DNA of 64,000 nt from Oenanthe sinensis (lineage: Eukaryota > Streptophyta > Magnoliopsida > Apiales > Apiaceae): the NCBI GenBank assembly GCA_028671895.1, contig CM053809.1:33517501-33581500 (forward strand), given 5' to 3'. The position numbers were made by a program, and so were the translations under genes. A model generated the notes under the pieces. That model searched no databases. It worked only from the letters and a program-made list of their open reading frames with translations, and was not told the DNA's origin. Below, one piece after another: positions 36,270 through 49,749 of the stretch (the first letter of the stretch is position 1; the number at the start of each line of letters is the position of its first letter).

Positions 36270-39200
36270 ATGGAAAGCACTTCCTTCATTCTGCTTTGCT
36301 ATATTTTGTTATTTTCGACCTTTACAAAAATCTCAACTGCAATTGATACTATAACCGCTAATCAAACCATTAGAGATGATAATAACAGCACCATTATATC
36401 AGCTAAAGAAACTTTTCAAATGGGATTCTTTAGCCCGGGCAATTCCAAGAGTCGGTACTTGGGCATTTGGTACAAAAATATAGCAAACCGGACAGTTGTT
36501 TGGGTTGCTAACAGACATACTCCACTTGCTGATACTTCAGGCTTTCTCATTATTGACACTAGTGGAGTTTTAGTACTTGCTAATGGTGCCAATAACATTA
36601 TTTGGTCATCTAACTCATCAAAGACTGTGATGAGTCCTGTGGTGCAACTATTAGATACAGGAAATCTTGTTATCAGGTATCCAAATGACAGTTATCCCGA
36701 AAATTTCCTTTGGCAGAGTTTTGATCACCTTGGAGATACTATTTTACCAGAAATGAAATTTGGTTGGGACATGGTGAAACACTTAGACAGGTACCTCATA
36801 TCCTGGAAAAGCCCAGATGATCCATCTCCAGGCAATTACACATATGGAGTCTATCTAAAAGGATATCAACAACGAGTTGTGTGGAAAGGTTCAGCTATGA
36901 GATTCAGATTTGGACCATGGAATGGTGTTCCGTTTGGTGGCAAGTCTTATTTGATGCAGAATACAGTTTTTACATATGATGTTGTGTCTGATAAAAATAA
37001 TATATATTATATGTTTAAACTTCTCAATAGTTCTGCTGCAATGAGGATTATCTTAAATTCAGATGGAGATTTAAAAATTCTCACTTGGACTGACACTACC
37101 CAAGGTTGGGAAAACATTGTGACTTTACCAACAGATGACTGCGACGACTTTGCTTTATGTGGGGCATATGGTAATTGTAACATTACTGAGAAAATTTTCG
37201 GACATGACATATGTGGGTGTTTGGAAGGATTTGAGCCAAAATATCCAGAAAATTGGAGGCTAGCAGATCGTTCTGGTGGCTGTGTTCGCAAATCTAAGTT
37301 GATGTGTGGGAATGAAGATAGTTTTCAGAAATATTCCAACCTCAAACTTCCAGACACTCAAAATTCATGGTTTGATTCAAGTATGACCCTAGAGGAATGT
37401 GCAACTAAATGCTTGAAGAACTGCTCATGCACAGCATACGCGAATATTGATGTAAAAGAAGGTGGAAGTGGGTGCTTATTATGGTTTAATGACCTGCTTG
37501 ATATCAGAGAATATCTGGGAAATATTCAAGATATTTATGTGAGGAGGGCTGCTGGGGAATTAGGTGAGTAAAAGTAGGCCACTTAAAGTTTATTATACCT
37601 TGTCAGATTATTAATATATTCTCAAATTTGTGTGTACAGGGACAAGTACAATTCGAAGAACAAGAGCAAAGAAGCCACTAAGCATAATTATTATTGCTGT
37701 ATTAATAGCAACAACAATATTCCTAAGCCTATTTATATCGATTGCATATAGAAGAGGAACACAGAGGAGAAAAGGTATGCCCGTAATTTACTGATATCAA
37801 CTCTTTAGCTTTTCAGCACACCAGTACTGACTTACAAACTAAATCAAATAAACAAATTCATAATGGAGGAAATATATATAACAAGTTCATAAATTCTTGT
37901 AGTATGTTATTTCTATTTATGTTATACAAATATGTTTACAGTCTGCTTTTGTGCCCCAATTGTCAGGAAACTTCACATTTAGTGTACAAGGTGAATCAAC
38001 AAATAAAAGTGAGAGGGAAGATCTGGAACTACCATTATTTGACTTTGTAACAATTGCTGAAGCAACAAACAAATTCTCGGAAAACAATAAGCTTGGGGAG
38101 GGTGGCTTTGGACCTGTTTACATGGTAATTAGATTGAGACGCTTCTGTTCTGTGGAGATTTATATCAGAGTATTTCACTAACACAAAATTATCATTGATT
38201 TGTTGGAAAAAAATCCAAGATAGTTGTTCTTCTATTATCTAGTTTGAACTATACGTGTGTAAAAATACGAATTATTGTAGAAATACATTATAGGATATTA
38301 GAGAGTTCCATACCACTGACTTTGAAGTAGCAAATAGGAGTACCTTTATCTCTTTTACGAGTCAAATGACGCCGCCATGAATCAAAATGCAAGTCCCATT
38401 GAATGTTTTTACAAGTTCTACAACTAGATGGAGCATTGGAGTCATAGACTGAAATGTTACTGTGTAAAAAGTTTGCTAATTTGAATATATAAATAAAATA
38501 TTAAGTTCACAATGTTTGTTGATTTGAATATATAAATGAATTAGCAATCATGATTCATCAGCTTAAGTCTATAAAGAGTTCACATAACTTGTTTTCAGGG
38601 AATCTTGGAGGAAGGAAAAGAGATAGCAGTAAAAAGGCTCTCGAAGACTTCTAAACAAGGAGTAGATGAGTTCAAGAATGAGGTTTTATGTATATCCAAA
38701 CTTCAGCACCGAAATCTTGTGAGGCTATTGGGATGCAGCATTGAGGATGGAGAGATGCTACTGATTTATGAATACATGCCTAACAAAAGCCTCGATTTCA
38801 TTATTTTCAGTACGGAATCCTCATAAAATTGTAGTCAAATGTCATACTTAAAAAATTCTACCTATACCAATGTACTGAATCAAACTATTTTCTTGGTTAA
38901 AAATATGTCAGCATAATCGTATTAATTAGCAGTAGATACAGGTGACTAACCTTGATTAACTAATTTGACAGACAAGGAACTAAGAAGGTCTCTGGATTGG
39001 CCAAAGCGCTACAACATTATTTGTGGGATAGCTAAGGGCCTTCTCTATCTTCATGAAGACTCTAGGATACGAATCATCCATAGAGATCTCAAAGCTGGTA
39101 ATATATTACTCGATCATGAACTGAATCCAAAAATTTCAGACTTTGGCACAGCTAAGAGTTTCTGGGGAAGTGAAAGTGAAGCAAATACAACGAGAGTTGT

Positions 39201-39963
39201 TGGAACATTGTAAGACACTAAGACTCTCTATAACAATTTAACATTTCATTTCCATTGATTGAAGCTAATATATCCTTCAATTGACGAATTCTCTGCAGTG
39301 GCTACATGTCTCCAGAGTATGCACTCGATGGAATTTTCTCTTTTAAGTCTGATGTTTATAGCTTTGGGGTATTAGTGCTAGAAATTATAAGTGGGAAGAG
39401 AATGAAAGGTTTTTACCATCCGGATCCCAACCTTAATCTTTTAGGCCAGGTAAGACAAGTACTAACAATTTTATAGTCTTACTACTGATTAAATATCTAT
39501 GAAATAATGCTGTAGGCTTTGAATAATCAGTTTTAAAGAAAGTAAATGCAACTATTAAACTTTAACATATATTTGCTTTTATATTTAGTATGTTACCTGT
39601 GTTTCATACCTTTTAGGACACTGCTAATATTTCACGTATATATTGATATATTATATCAAAATTTTCTTTTAGGCCTGGAGACTCTACAAAGAGGAAAAGT
39701 TCTTGGACATAATTGATGATGCGATCCTAGAGTCGTGCAACCACTCTGACGTATATCGAGCTATTCAAATTGCATTGCTATGTGTACAACCATATCCAGA
39801 AGACAGACCAAGCATGGCTGTTGTGTCTCTTATGTTAAGCAGTAAATGTGAGATGCCTGAGCCTAACCAGCCTGGTTTTTCCACAGAGAGGAAACTTCTC
39901 AATTCAGATTCTTCATCTTCTTTAATATCTGAACATTCTTGTGAATTTGGAGATGTAGAGTAA
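36270..39963 (+). CDS. G-type lectin S-receptor-like serine/threonine kinase
   Basis: Seven exons: 36270-37563, 37640-37774, 37967-38124, 38599-38809, 38972-39209, 39299-39449 and 39673-39963, giving 825 residues. A signal peptide (about 1-24) is followed by a B-lectin domain, an S-locus glycoprotein region (WNGVPF; CDDFALCGAYGNCN), a PAN/apple domain with the expected cysteines (about 340-425) and a transmembrane helix (about 447-468). The kinase has a P-loop LGEGGFGPVY, ATP lysine K541 (IAVKRL), HRD aspartate D638 and DFG D656, so it should be active. It is a plasma-membrane receptor, ligand unknown. Oddities are VYMG where VYKG is usual, and DFGTA in place of DFGMA. Exon 3's acceptor (37966) is the least certain border. 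The 158, 211, 238 and 151 exon lengths recur in both neighbours. Confidence 0.92.
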
Positions 39964-41309
39964 TGCTACTCCCAGAACAGGCTATATGTAGCACATGTGT
40001 GTCATGTAACATAATAGCTGAAGAAGCGGTGCTGCTGTTGTGAATAATGTTGGATTTTTGCGAGGAACAAGCTATCTGGTGCACGCTAATAATCAGCAGC
40101 AGCAAATCACGTAAAGATTTCTTCCGATAACTTTTTTTGTTGGTTGTGTTATAGATAATTTGTGAGCCGGGGCCGTTAAACATACTCTTATCTTACGATA
40201 TAGATTGCTGGTTCTAATTGTATCTTCCTAAACATTTGTTTACAGTGTCTTCTTAACGATAAGTTACAGAATTGTTTTTAAGTATCCTATAGAAAATGAT
40301 CCAAATAATTAGCAAAAAAAATTATACACGTGATTGAAATAAGTTGCATTTTTTTCTGGGAGACGGGCAAAATGGAATCGAAACTTAGTTAATTATATGA
40401 AACTGGAGGTCTTTTGTTTAAACCGAACCCCAATTATCTAAATTTCAATTTGGACACTACCCAAAAAGATGACTTCATATATGTAATTTAATTAAGTCCA
40501 TCTCCAAACCTCTAAGGTTTTGAGAAAATCTTATAATTCTTAATAAAATATAGTGGAAGTCTTTTCTGACATGGGCAGTTATATATTTTCTTCCAATATT
40601 CTGAACATTGATACGCTGGGAAATATTTATACTCTACCCCGTCCATTAATTATGATTGTTGTCACAGTACTCGACTAGTCGTCGACGATTAGTGGAGCAG
40701 TCAATTTATGACAGTCGACTAATGCAAACGACTTGGTAGTTGCTGAAATTTCGTCAGACTGGTCAACTGACTCAATGACTGGGCAACGGTCGCCTAGTCG
40801 TTAGGGTCCCTTGACTAATTGCTTACCTGACCTAAAACCTGTTAGAAACTCTATGGTTGGGTGTATGTCTTACCTAATCTGTTACCAACTGGACGATCCG
40901 TTGTGATTTGTGAAGCCCCAATTGAATTCTACCGTCTTTTCCATAGGAAGATTCAAACCTCCACACGGTGTAACGTTATCCTCTTGGACTGCATTATTGA
41001 ATGGATTAAAGCTTACGGATTTTCATTAAAATATAAATCACGCAAGTCATTTGTTTAATTATTCCATTCATTTATCCTGTATAAAACTGTCTTAATAATT
41101 ACTAGCAACACAAAAAAACTGAAACAGGAGGCAAAATTTTAATAGTTCTAACCAAATTATTATGTTTTGTATAAGAGTTGGTCAAATGGATAGTGAGGAT
41201 AGAAATGACAGAAGGCACCATTTCACCAAATATTTTTTGCAAAAGAATTAACCAATCAATGTACAGTTTAAAAGCAATAGGATCCAGAATTACAGACAGT
41301 TATCTTCAA
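39964..41309. other. Intergenic region between convergent kinase genes
   Basis: Convergent 3' flanks. Around 40670-40830 repeated CGACTAGTCG-like words (CTCGACTAGTCGTCGACGA, GTCGACTAATG, GCCTAGTCGTTAGG) suggest a decayed repeat. Near 40950-41000 ATTCAAACCTCCACACGGTG resembles 46016-46036, pointing to a duplicated flank. No gene is supported. Confidence 0.45.
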
Positions 41310-44300
41310 CTACCGCGGGCCTAAATCTGTTATAATACATTTATTGGACAACGCTCTTTCATACAGATTGTTTGATGAAAAATCTGATTCAAGTAGTGGC
41401 GTCCGTTCAGTGAAAAAACCAGGTTGTTTAGGCTCAGGCAGTACAATTTCACTACTCAGCATTAGAACCACCAGTGACATGCTTGGCCTGTCATCTGGAT
41501 GTGGTTGAACACACAATAATCCGATTTGGATTGCACGTAATACTTCAGAAGGATTACATGACTCCATAATCGCTCCAGGTACTAATTCCAAAAACTTATC
41601 GTCTTTATACAGTCTCCATGCCTGTACAATAATTGTATTTACATTTGTTAGTGTTTAACAAGCCATGAAGTAATGAAATTTAAGACACAATAGGATCTTA
41701 CATGACCAAGAAGGTTATTGTCGGGATTTGGATCATAAAACCCTTTCATTTTCCTCCCGCTCACTATTTCTAGCAGCAGTACACCAAAGCTATAGACATC
41801 TGATTTGACTGAGATAATTCCATCAAGAGCGTACTCAGGGGACATGTAACCACTACAAGATATTAAAAAGCAAAATTGAGAAAAAAAGAAAAGGATTAGC
41901 TTTAAGAGACATAGGATTATAGGAATTATATATAAGGCTGATTTATTAAAAAAAATTCTTACAATGTTCCAACAACTTTTGTTGTATTTGCTATCCTTCC
42001 ACTTCCGACAAAGCTTCTAGCCATTCCAAAGTCTGATATCTTTGGATTCATCTCATTATCAAGTAATATATTTCCTGCTTTAAGATCTCTATGTATGACT
42101 CTTATTCTCGAATCCTGGTGAAGATAGAGAATCCCCCTAGCAATACCATTTATAATATGGTACCGTTGTGGCCACTGCAATATTTTGCTTAGCATTTTGT
42201 CTGTCAAACATAGAAAGAAATTAATATATGCTGCTACACCAAGAAATGTATTCATATCCCATATTCTTAGCAAAGTAACTGAATTGCACAAATAATTGTA
42301 TTATAAATTATAGAATTTTGTATTCAGGTTTTGTAAAAATTTGTACCAAAAATTAAAGAACCTAAACTGTTGTTAGGCATGTATTCATAGATTAACAGCA
42401 TTTCCCCTTCCTCAATGCAGCATCCAAGAAGCCTCACAAGGTTGCGGTGCTGAAGTTTAGCTATACACGAAACCTCATTTTTCAACTCACCCAGTCCTTG
42501 TCTTGAATCCTTTGATAGCCTCTTTACAGCTATTTCTTGTCCATCATCCAAGATGCCCTGAAAGTGTTATCCATCGTTGTTACAAATGTAGAACTGATCA
42601 TCCTTTTACAGTTATATTTCCAATAGATTGACATTGGTCAATTTTTTCTCTAAACTATACGAAGAAAGAAAAGAAAACATGCTTCCACCTACGTGCTAAA
42701 AGGTTAACCACATTGCAGTAATATACTCCTGTAATCCTTTAGCATGTTTGCATGATTAAATTTATATATTCAACGACACGAAAAAAAATTCAAGCGGCAT
42801 GCTAATCCTGCATACATTACAGCCCTCTCTACATAGTGATTTTATCAATCATTTGAAAACTTCTAGTAGATTGCTATTCCACACCATATGGTGTTATTAT
42901 TTCAGTGGCATGAACTGCTTTCAGTTAATTTAGATAGATGCAGAAAACTATATATTACCTTGTAAACAGGTCCAAAGCTACCCTCTCCAATCTTATTGTT
43001 CTGGGAGAAGCTATTGGTTGCCTCAATTATCTTAATAAGATCAAGAGTTGGTAATTCCATATCATCCTCCTCCTTCCCATATTTAGCATGACTTTCAGGA
43101 TTTATTGTCAATATTGCTGCAATGAATAGAGAGATAGCACGGCACATAAATATTAGTGGTGTAACTAGTTGATTTTGTTAACTATTAAGTGAGAGCCAAA
43201 AACAATTGGGATAAAAAAAATACCTTTTCGTCTTAGCTTTCTCTTCTTTAACACACACCTTATAAATAGGCACAGTACCACTATTAAGAAAATTGGTAAT
43301 ACAATAATTATAGGAATCACTATTCCTTTCAGCCTGGAGCTCCTATTTTTCTCTGCAAAAGCGTAATAGAAAGTTTTGTTATCTTTAGTTGCATCAACAG
43401 TATATGTCTCAAAAAATTTAATTAAATTGGGAGCAATTTTACCTAAATCTACGGCAGCCAGTCTCACGTAAAGATCAAGTCCTTTTGCACTGTAATCTCT
43501 AATATCGACAAGCTCATCAAACCATAACATACAACCGATTCCACCTTGTCTAATATCTATATTTGAATAAGCTGTACAACTGCAATTCTTTAGACATGCA
43601 TTCTCACATTCCGTGAGGGTCATGCTTTGATTGAACCATGAATGGCGTGCATCGGGAAACTTCACGCCTGCATACTTCACAAATCCGTCTCCATTCCCAC
43701 AGTTTAACTGAGTTTTACGAACACATCCATCAGCCCAGTCACCTAATTTCCATCTTTCATTAAATTTTGGCTTGAATCCCCTTAAGCACCCACACTCGCC
43801 TCTTCCTAACCGGGATCGACTAATGTTACAGCTACCGTATGCACCACATAATGCATAATTGCCACAGACATCCAGTGGTTCAGTCAAATAAAGTTTCCAA
43901 CTCTTGGTGTTATCCATCCATCGAAGAACTTGTATTACTCCATTTGGTGTTAGCATCATCCTCATAAGAGTAGAATTATTGTCAACTTTGAAGCTAGCAT
44001 ACAATTCCTTTGTATTGAAAACAAAATTCGGTGCAAAACTTAGTTCTGGTATATTAAAAATTACACCACTAAACTGGATACCATCCCATGGTCCAAACCT
44101 TACCTTGATAGATGAACCTTTCGATACAAGTATTTGGGGCCATCCTTCAGTATTGACTCCGAACTTGTATTCACCTGGAGATGGATCATCAGAACTTCTC
44201 CAGGACGTCAGGTACCTGTCCAGGCCTTTCTCCAAGTCTCGTCCAATCTTCATTCCCGGCAAAGAATTATCTGTTGGATGATCAAAACTTTGCCATATGA

Positions 44301-44745
44301 AATTTTCGGGGTCACTTTCATTTGCATGCCTGACAACAAGATTACCATTATCCAATAGTTGTGCAACCGGATTCATTGTGGATGTAGATGGAACTGTTGA
44401 CCATACTGTATTATTTGTACCATCCAATAGTACCAAACTTCCATTGGCATCTGCCCTTAGAACCCCTGAAGTATTAAGTAGTGGAGTTTCTCTATTAGCA
44501 ACCCATACTACTGTCCTGTTCAGTATTTTTGTGTACCATATACCCAAGTATCGCTTGTTAGAACTACCTGGACCAAAAAATCCCAGAGTGAATACACCAC
44601 CAGCTGATTCAATGGTGCTATGTCCATCTTTAATGGTCTGATTTACAGTTATTGTGTCAACTGCAACAACAGTAACAACAAGAATCGAGAATATCAAAGT
44701 GGTGAAAAGCGAAATGATAGAAATGTTTCTCATTGATCTTCCCAT
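41310..44745 (-). CDS. G-type lectin S-receptor-like serine/threonine kinase (minus strand)
   Basis: Seven exons in minus order: 44745-43443, 43352-43224, 43116-42959, 42557-42347, 42200-41963, 41852-41702 and 41621-41310, giving 833 residues. It has a signal peptide, a B-lectin domain (NRTVVWVANRETPLLNTSG), an S-locus glycoprotein region (FGPWDGIQFSG; CGNYALCGAYGSCN), a PAN domain (CLKNCSCTAYSNIDIRQGG) and a transmembrane helix in exon 2 (IVIPIIIVLPIFLIVVLCLF). The kinase carries GEGSFGPVYKG, ATP lysine K542, HRD D639 and DFG D657. Without splicing the exon 1 frame reads on through intron 1, but the GT...AG junction restores the G/EKNRSS join used by both neighbours. All core catalytic residues are present, so it is probably functional. 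Ligand unknown. Confidence 0.93.
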
Positions 44746-46388
44746 GGTTATCTCATGATTTAAATGTGTACTTTTTCTAATATAAGTATAGCAAAAAGTC
44801 TCACGTGCAGTCTGTAGCAGCCTTCAAACAAGCAACAAGTTGACTGTATAAGTTTAATGACATTAGAAACATGTAGTTGACTGGTTCAGGGCCCCTTCAG
44901 CAGCCACATATATTGCATACATTTATTGATTTATATAGTATTTATCTTGTTAAGTAGCTCATGGTTTATCTTGCAATACTTTAGTATTTTCAGAAGTTTC
45001 CAAAAATGATTAATATACAACAATTTTAATACATCTAAGAGGCACAAAGTCATCAACAGACTTGGCCTAAATTTTTAGATACCTTTTTAGTTTTTTCTTC
45101 CTCCTTCTGGGTCCAGTAGTTTGATAATCTGATTAAATGTTACTAATTGTAGTAATTTTTTCATCTTCCTTACCAAGACAAAATCGATAACTCTCTTATA
45201 ATCCACGATATTGCTTGAGCATATATGGAAACCTTGCGATACTCAAAAATTCCAAAATGTATTGACAGTTTGTTATTGTTATGCTCGCTACTATGATGCA
45301 CTTCATAAACTGTGGAAATCCTACAGCCACAGTATGGTGTTCTGAGCCAAAACCTAGTTGAATATCGTGATAGCTAGTGATTACTGATTACTTGCTTTCT
45401 GCTTTCTTCTATCAATTACCACAAGGCATCAAGCTTACTAGAGAATTGGCCGAAAGTTGTTAGGTACCTCTTGTCTTCTTCTTTTTAATTTTCTTCCTCC
45501 TTGTTTATAATCTGATAAAATTTTAAGAAATTGATAATATTACTAAATGATTTTTTCCCCCGTGTCCTTAACAATGTTGAATAGTCTTTTATAAACCCTG
45601 ATATTGCCTGACCAAAGAAAGCTTGTAATATCCGCAACAAATAGTCATGAAATCCAAAATGCCTGCCTAATAGTAATAGTCATGAAATCCGAAATATCTT
45701 AAGACTATTCTTTACAAGCTAGTGTATTACGAACCCACTTGATATTTGTTTTTTTTTAACTGATATGCAGGTTAGATTGAGCCTTAATTGGATATAATAT
45801 ATTTTATTTAACATATACAATACATTTTTTAGTGGCAGTCTTTTCTGAATTTATACTAAAATTGCATCAGGTCCCTATCATTAAACTTCCCAGTTGTGTG
45901 TGCGGAGAAGTATTTAAATCTAACAGAGAATCAAGATCACCCTTCATTTTTCTGATAAAAAAAGCATGGTTAAGATTGTCGCTTTTGATTCTCTGTTATA
46001 TTTTTGCAGAGGAATATTCAAATCTCCACATGGTGTGACGTTAAGAATAGAAGACTACACTTAATGGTGCATTGCATTTTGACCTATTTTTAAAAATTGG
46101 AGGATGTGGACTGCAATATGTGAAACTGAGTATACAAAATTGTATTTAGAGTAAAGTTAAGAGATGCAAATTACAATTTACTGGACAAAATAGATTGGCT
46201 GGCACCTTCCTAGTAACTTGATTGGCAATACAAATCCATTCGTGATATGTGACCTGTGATATTAAATATCAATCTGCTGTGCTACTGTTATTATCAATCC
46301 CTCCCAATGTTTCTTCTGTACTACCAGTATGAACAAGCACTGTGATTATGTATCAGTATAAAATGCACAAAAAAAATGGTTAACTTGA
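44746..46388. other. Intergenic region between the two minus-strand kinase genes
   Basis: Promoter side of the 44745 gene. Two stretches, about 45090-45260 and 45470-45640, are diverged direct copies (shared: TTTTAATTTTCTTCCTCC-type start, GATAATCTGAT/AATCTGATAAA, then a CTTATAATCCACGATATTGC / TTTATAAACCCTGATATTGC pair). At 46010-46040 a segment resembles 40950-40980. No gene is supported. Confidence 0.5.
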
Positions 46389-49300
46389 TTAACTATGTGG
46401 AGCAGTATATTGTATTGGCAGTCTTTGGCATAAAGACACTTCGAAGTTCTGGCTCGATGAAGAATCTGATTTTTGATTTATCCTCTCAGTGAAAAAGCCA
46501 GGTTGCGTAGGCTTAGGCAGCTCAATATTACTACTCAGCATCAAAACCACAAATGACATGGTCGGCCTATCTTCAGGATATGGTTGCACACAGAGTAAAC
46601 CAATTTGTATTGATCGCAACACTTGTGACTGATCATATGACTCCATGATAGCACTCGAAATAAAGTTCACCAAATTTCCCTCTTTATATAACCTCCATGC
46701 CTGTAAGAAAGTGTGTATGAAGAGAGTTGTAGACTTTGTAGTTACTATATTCCACGGGAAAAATATTAACACTTACATGGCCAAGAAGGTTGAGGTTGGG
46801 GTCTGGATCATAAAATCCTTTCATCTTTCTCCCGATCACTATTTCTAGTAATAATACACCAAAGCTATAGACATCAGATTTCAATGAGAATATCCCATCA
46901 AGGGCATACTCTGGAGACATGTAACCGCTGCAAGATAATTGAGCAAGATTAGATCTAAAAGAAATTGGATTTAAAATTTTAAACTGTTGTAGAGATTCTT
47001 ACAATGTCCCAACCACTTTTTTTGTATTTGTTATCCTTCCACTTCCTCCCATAATTCTAGCCATCCCAAAATCTGATATTTTTGGATTCATATCACGATC
47101 GAGCAAAATATTGCTGGCTTTTAGATCTCTGTGAATGATCCTCAATGCAGAGTCCTGATGTAAATACAGAATTCCTCTATGCCATTTATAATGTTGTTGC
47201 ATTTTGGCCAATCCAATGACTTGCTTAGTTCTTTGTCTGTTCAAGTTAAATAGCTTAGATGTTAAACTATTACATTATTAAATCAAGTACTTCTCGGTAA
47301 AATAACATAATTAACCAAGTCGTACCAAATATTAGGGAATCTAAACTTTTGTTGGGCATGTATTCGTAGATCAATAGCATTTCCCCTTCCTCAATAGAAC
47401 ATCCAAGAAGCCTCACAAGATTTCGATGCTTAAGTTTGGCTATGAATGAAACTTCATTCTTGAACTCATTTAATCCTTGTTTTGAATCCTGTGATAACCT
47501 CTTTACTGCTACTTCCTGTCCATTATCTAGAATGCCCTGAAAATAATAAATGTGACGGTTCAATAGATTGCTTAGTGAAGTGGGTGTATTTGGTGGTCTT
47601 TCCTACATTGCGCTACCTAATTAATAGTATGAAACTAGCACTTTCAAACAACCCAACTTCTATATTCTACCAAGTTCGTACCGCAATATGATTGGATATG
47701 AGTTCTCAGAGTTGTGAGACAACATAATAATTACCTTGTAGACAGAACCAAATCCGCCTTCACCAAGCTTATTCTTTGGTGAGAAAAAGTTGGTAACATT
47801 GGCAATTAGCATGACAACAAATAGAGGCAAATCAAAATCTTCCCCCTCACTTTCTGCGGTACCAACTCGTTCTTGATGTAGTAGTACTATCCCTGCGAAC
47901 CGTAACTTAAATAAATATATGAGGAAATTGGATATATAGATTAAGCATCACATACTTCAACAGTTTTGGACCAAATGTTATTAATTAAGCAATTTGAATC
48001 TTTTCTTTTTCGGGGTTTTGACTGGTTTCTGGCAATTCAAGGTGGAAGCCTAAAATTCCAGAGGATAAAAAATTAGGACCTTTGATTCAGCTCATCGATC
48101 TTCCTCATAATATTGGCTGATTGTAAATTGAGAAGTGAAAAGAGTTATACCGACGATTTACCTTTTCTCCTATGCATTCTCTTCCTCAATAGATGAATTA
48201 TAAAAAGGCACATTAGTGCTATTAGCACTACTAATAGAGTTATGCTTATGATCCTAATTCGCCTTTTTCCTCCTGAGCTCCCCACTGCCTCTGCAGATTT
48301 AAAAAAAAAAGTTTACTTAATGCGGACAATTCAACTTGTAAACAAAAACCAAGTTTTTTAAGTTACTGAAGTAGTGTTCTCAGGTGTATAAAACCACTTA
48401 TCGTTAGAAGACTACATATACCAGTTTATTTTGGAAAGTTACCTGCTTCTGAAGCAGCGATTTTTACATAAAGATCTAGCCCATTTTCCCTATAATTCCT
48501 AATATCAATCAAATTGTCAATCCACATCATGCATTCAATCCCACCTTCTCTGATATCTATATTAGAATAAGCTTTACATGAGCAATTCTTAATACAAATA
48601 CTTTCACAATCCTCCAGGTTCATGTTTGGATCAATCCATGCCCGACTTGTGTCTGGCAATTTCAGGCCAGAGTACTTCACAAACCTAACCCCAGTACCAC
48701 AACCAAATGGAGTTTTCAGGACACATCCATCCGACCAATATGCTACTTTCCATTTTTCTGGAATTTTGGGCTGATATCCTCTTAAACACCCGCAGATGCT
48801 CTTATTTAACTGGGATTGTGCATTATTACAACTACCATATGGCCCACATAATGCATAGCGATCACAGGCATCCCTTTGCGCAGTCATATATGCTTCCCAA
48901 GTTTGAGTAGCATCAGACCATTTAACAAATTGTGCTTCTCCACTTGGCTTCAACACTGCCCTCATAGCAACAGAACTATATGTAAGATCAAACGAGACAG
49001 TAATTTCTTTCTGGCTAATAATAGGCATTGCATTAAAACTTAAGTCGACTATAGAGAGTGTTAAGCCACTAAATTGTACACCATCCCAGGGTCCAAATCT
49101 GAATTGCACATCTGTACCTCTCAATACAAGTAACTGTGGAAATCCATTACGATTAACCCTTGTTGTATAATTACCTGGAGAAGGGTCATTGGCACTCTTC
49201 CAAGATGTTAGGTACTTGTTTAGTCCTGTGACTCAATTCCATCCAAGCTTCATGCCTGGAAGAAGACTATCTGCAGGATGATCAAAACTTTGCCACAAGA

Positions 49301-49749
49301 AATTTACAGGGTCAGCATCTTTACTATATTTTATAACAAGGTTTCCTGAATCCAGTAACTGTGCCACTGGATTGACCACGGAGGTATATGAACTTGACGA
49401 CCATATTATGCGATCAGTTCCATCAATCAGCACTAAACTCCCATTGACATTGATTCTTAACACTCCTGAATTATCAAAGAACTGGAGTCATTCTATTAGC
49501 TACCCACACTATTGTCCTATTTGCTATATTCTTATATCATATTCCTATGTATCGATTTGTAGAATGATATGGGCTGAAAAATCCCAGCTCAAACATTCCA
49601 CCAGCTGATACAATGGTAAAATTCATGTCATCTCTAATTGTTTGATTCGCAGACATGGTGTCTACTGCAGAGGAGGTTGCTATGAAAATTAATAATATAG
49701 TACAAGAGAAGAAAATTATAGTTTCGGTGCTGTAAAATAATCCCTTCAT
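46389..49749 (-). pseudogene. G-type lectin S-receptor-like kinase pseudogene
   Basis: Exon remnants in minus order: 49749-48443, 48290-48162, 47892-47735, 47536-47326, 47236-47003, 46927-46777 and 46700-46389. They match the neighbour on 41310-44745 in size (158, 211, 151 and 312 identical) and splice sites. Lesions: an in-frame TGA replaces the Trp of the GIWYKN motif near 49545; a frameshift with stops follows about 49483 (after NRMTPVL); a TGA follows KLGWN near 49231; exon 5 lacks 4 bases between the NG and ILYLHQD motifs (234 versus 238), shifting frame before HRD. PAN, transmembrane, P-loop, HRDLKASN and DFGMA segments are still readable. It cannot give a full receptor. Confidence 0.9.

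Noticed and set aside
43165..43442. Unspliced reading of kinase exon 1 through intron 1
   Set aside because: The frame happens to stay open, but GT...AG at 43442-43353 gives the same junction as both neighbours, and the read-through text matches no relative.
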